From the NCBI RefSeq assembly GCF_037975245.1, contig NC_092565.1, forward strand, positions 23,807,999 to 23,871,998: a stretch of DNA of 64,000 nt. Direction: 5' to 3'. Position 1 is the stretch's first letter. Every line of letters begins with the position of its first letter. The stretch comes from Apostichopus japonicus. Taxonomy: Eukaryota; Echinodermata; Holothuroidea; Aspidochirotida; Stichopodidae. A program made the position numbers and the translations under genes. A model generated the notes under the pieces. It made no database searches. It was not told the DNA's origin and worked only from the letters and a program-made list of their open reading frames with translations. Shown piece by piece: positions 63,993 through 64,000 of this stretch.

Positions 63993-64000
63993 AATATTTT

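Larger units (their letters stand above)
39891..64000 (+). other. FGFR: FGFR-family receptor gene, 5' (extracellular) part, continuing beyond the window
   Basis: This is a gene-level model. Exons at 39,891-40,149, 46,977-47,108, 48,149-48,316, 57,333-57,623, 57,969-58,213, 58,869-58,998 and 61,464-61,654 all have AG acceptors and GT donors and fit in phase. The coding part is 100+132+168+291+245+130+191 = 1,257 nt, exactly 419 codons without a stop. The product is a secretory or membrane protein: signal peptide, FN3, Ig1, acid box, Ig2 and the first half of Ig3. That Ig1-acid box-Ig2-Ig3 order is typical of FGFRs, cell-surface receptor tyrosine kinases that bind FGF with heparan sulphate through Ig2 and Ig3. 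Second Ig3 half, membrane segment and kinase must lie to the right. FGFRL1-like receptors without a kinase share the Ig layout, so FGFR versus FGFRL is unresolved. I count about ten N-glycosylation sequons in residues 53-401, as expected of an ectodomain. Confidence 0.85.

Overview
The window looks like nuclear DNA of an invertebrate deuterostome, most likely an echinoderm, though the species cannot be fixed from sequence alone. The evidence is large AT-rich introns, many microsatellites, a tRNA-derived SINE, a hAT-type transposon, and a receptor gene of the fibroblast growth factor receptor (FGFR) family whose exons are spread over more than 20 kb. There is no operon-like organisation, rRNA or CRISPR array, and no long uninterrupted ORF that looks like a real protein.

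Positions 1 to about 22,900 show no gene I can support. This part has ordinary CpG frequency. It holds (AT)n tracts, a perfect 285-bp (TCA)n array, many G or C homopolymers, a foldback MITE-like element (about 12,575-12,802), a three-member dispersed repeat (6,136; 17,605; 18,430) and a minus-strand tRNA-derived SINE (22,230-22,387). Near 22.9 kb the texture changes sharply. CpG becomes rare and the plus strand becomes T-rich, and this continues to the right edge. In animals with mosaic gene-body methylation this pattern marks the methylated transcribed region, so I infer that transcription of the receptor gene starts near 22-23 kb and that 23-39.9 kb is its 5' intron. That stretch contains 38-bp, 43-bp and 53-bp minisatellites and several perfect palindromes.

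From 39,891 to 61,654 on the plus strand, seven exons join with matching intron phases into one open frame of exactly 419 codons, continuing beyond the window. In order they encode: a 5'UTR with uORFs and a signal peptide; a fibronectin type III (FN3) domain over two exons; Ig domain 1; an acidic box plus the first half of Ig2; the second half of Ig2; and the first half of Ig3 (the FGFR IIIa exon). The acid box, the Ig order and the Ig3 motif around CKVFS...PHFSW place it in the FGFR family. The transmembrane segment and kinase lie outside the window, so a kinase-less FGFRL-type receptor cannot be excluded. The FN3 domain in front of Ig1 is the main structural oddity compared with vertebrate FGFRs.

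The introns carry a complete non-autonomous hAT element with an 8-bp target duplication (40,386-42,096), a CT/CA-rich higher-order minisatellite (49,846-50,876), a 33-copy minisatellite of exactly 25 bp (55,803-56,620), G-rich tandem repeats close to splice sites, and a few phase-compatible candidate alternative exons that would give soluble or altered receptors. I found no wholly new system. The strongest leads are the FN3-FGFR architecture, the candidate alternative exons at 60,048 and 62,592, and the CpG boundary as a promoter locator.
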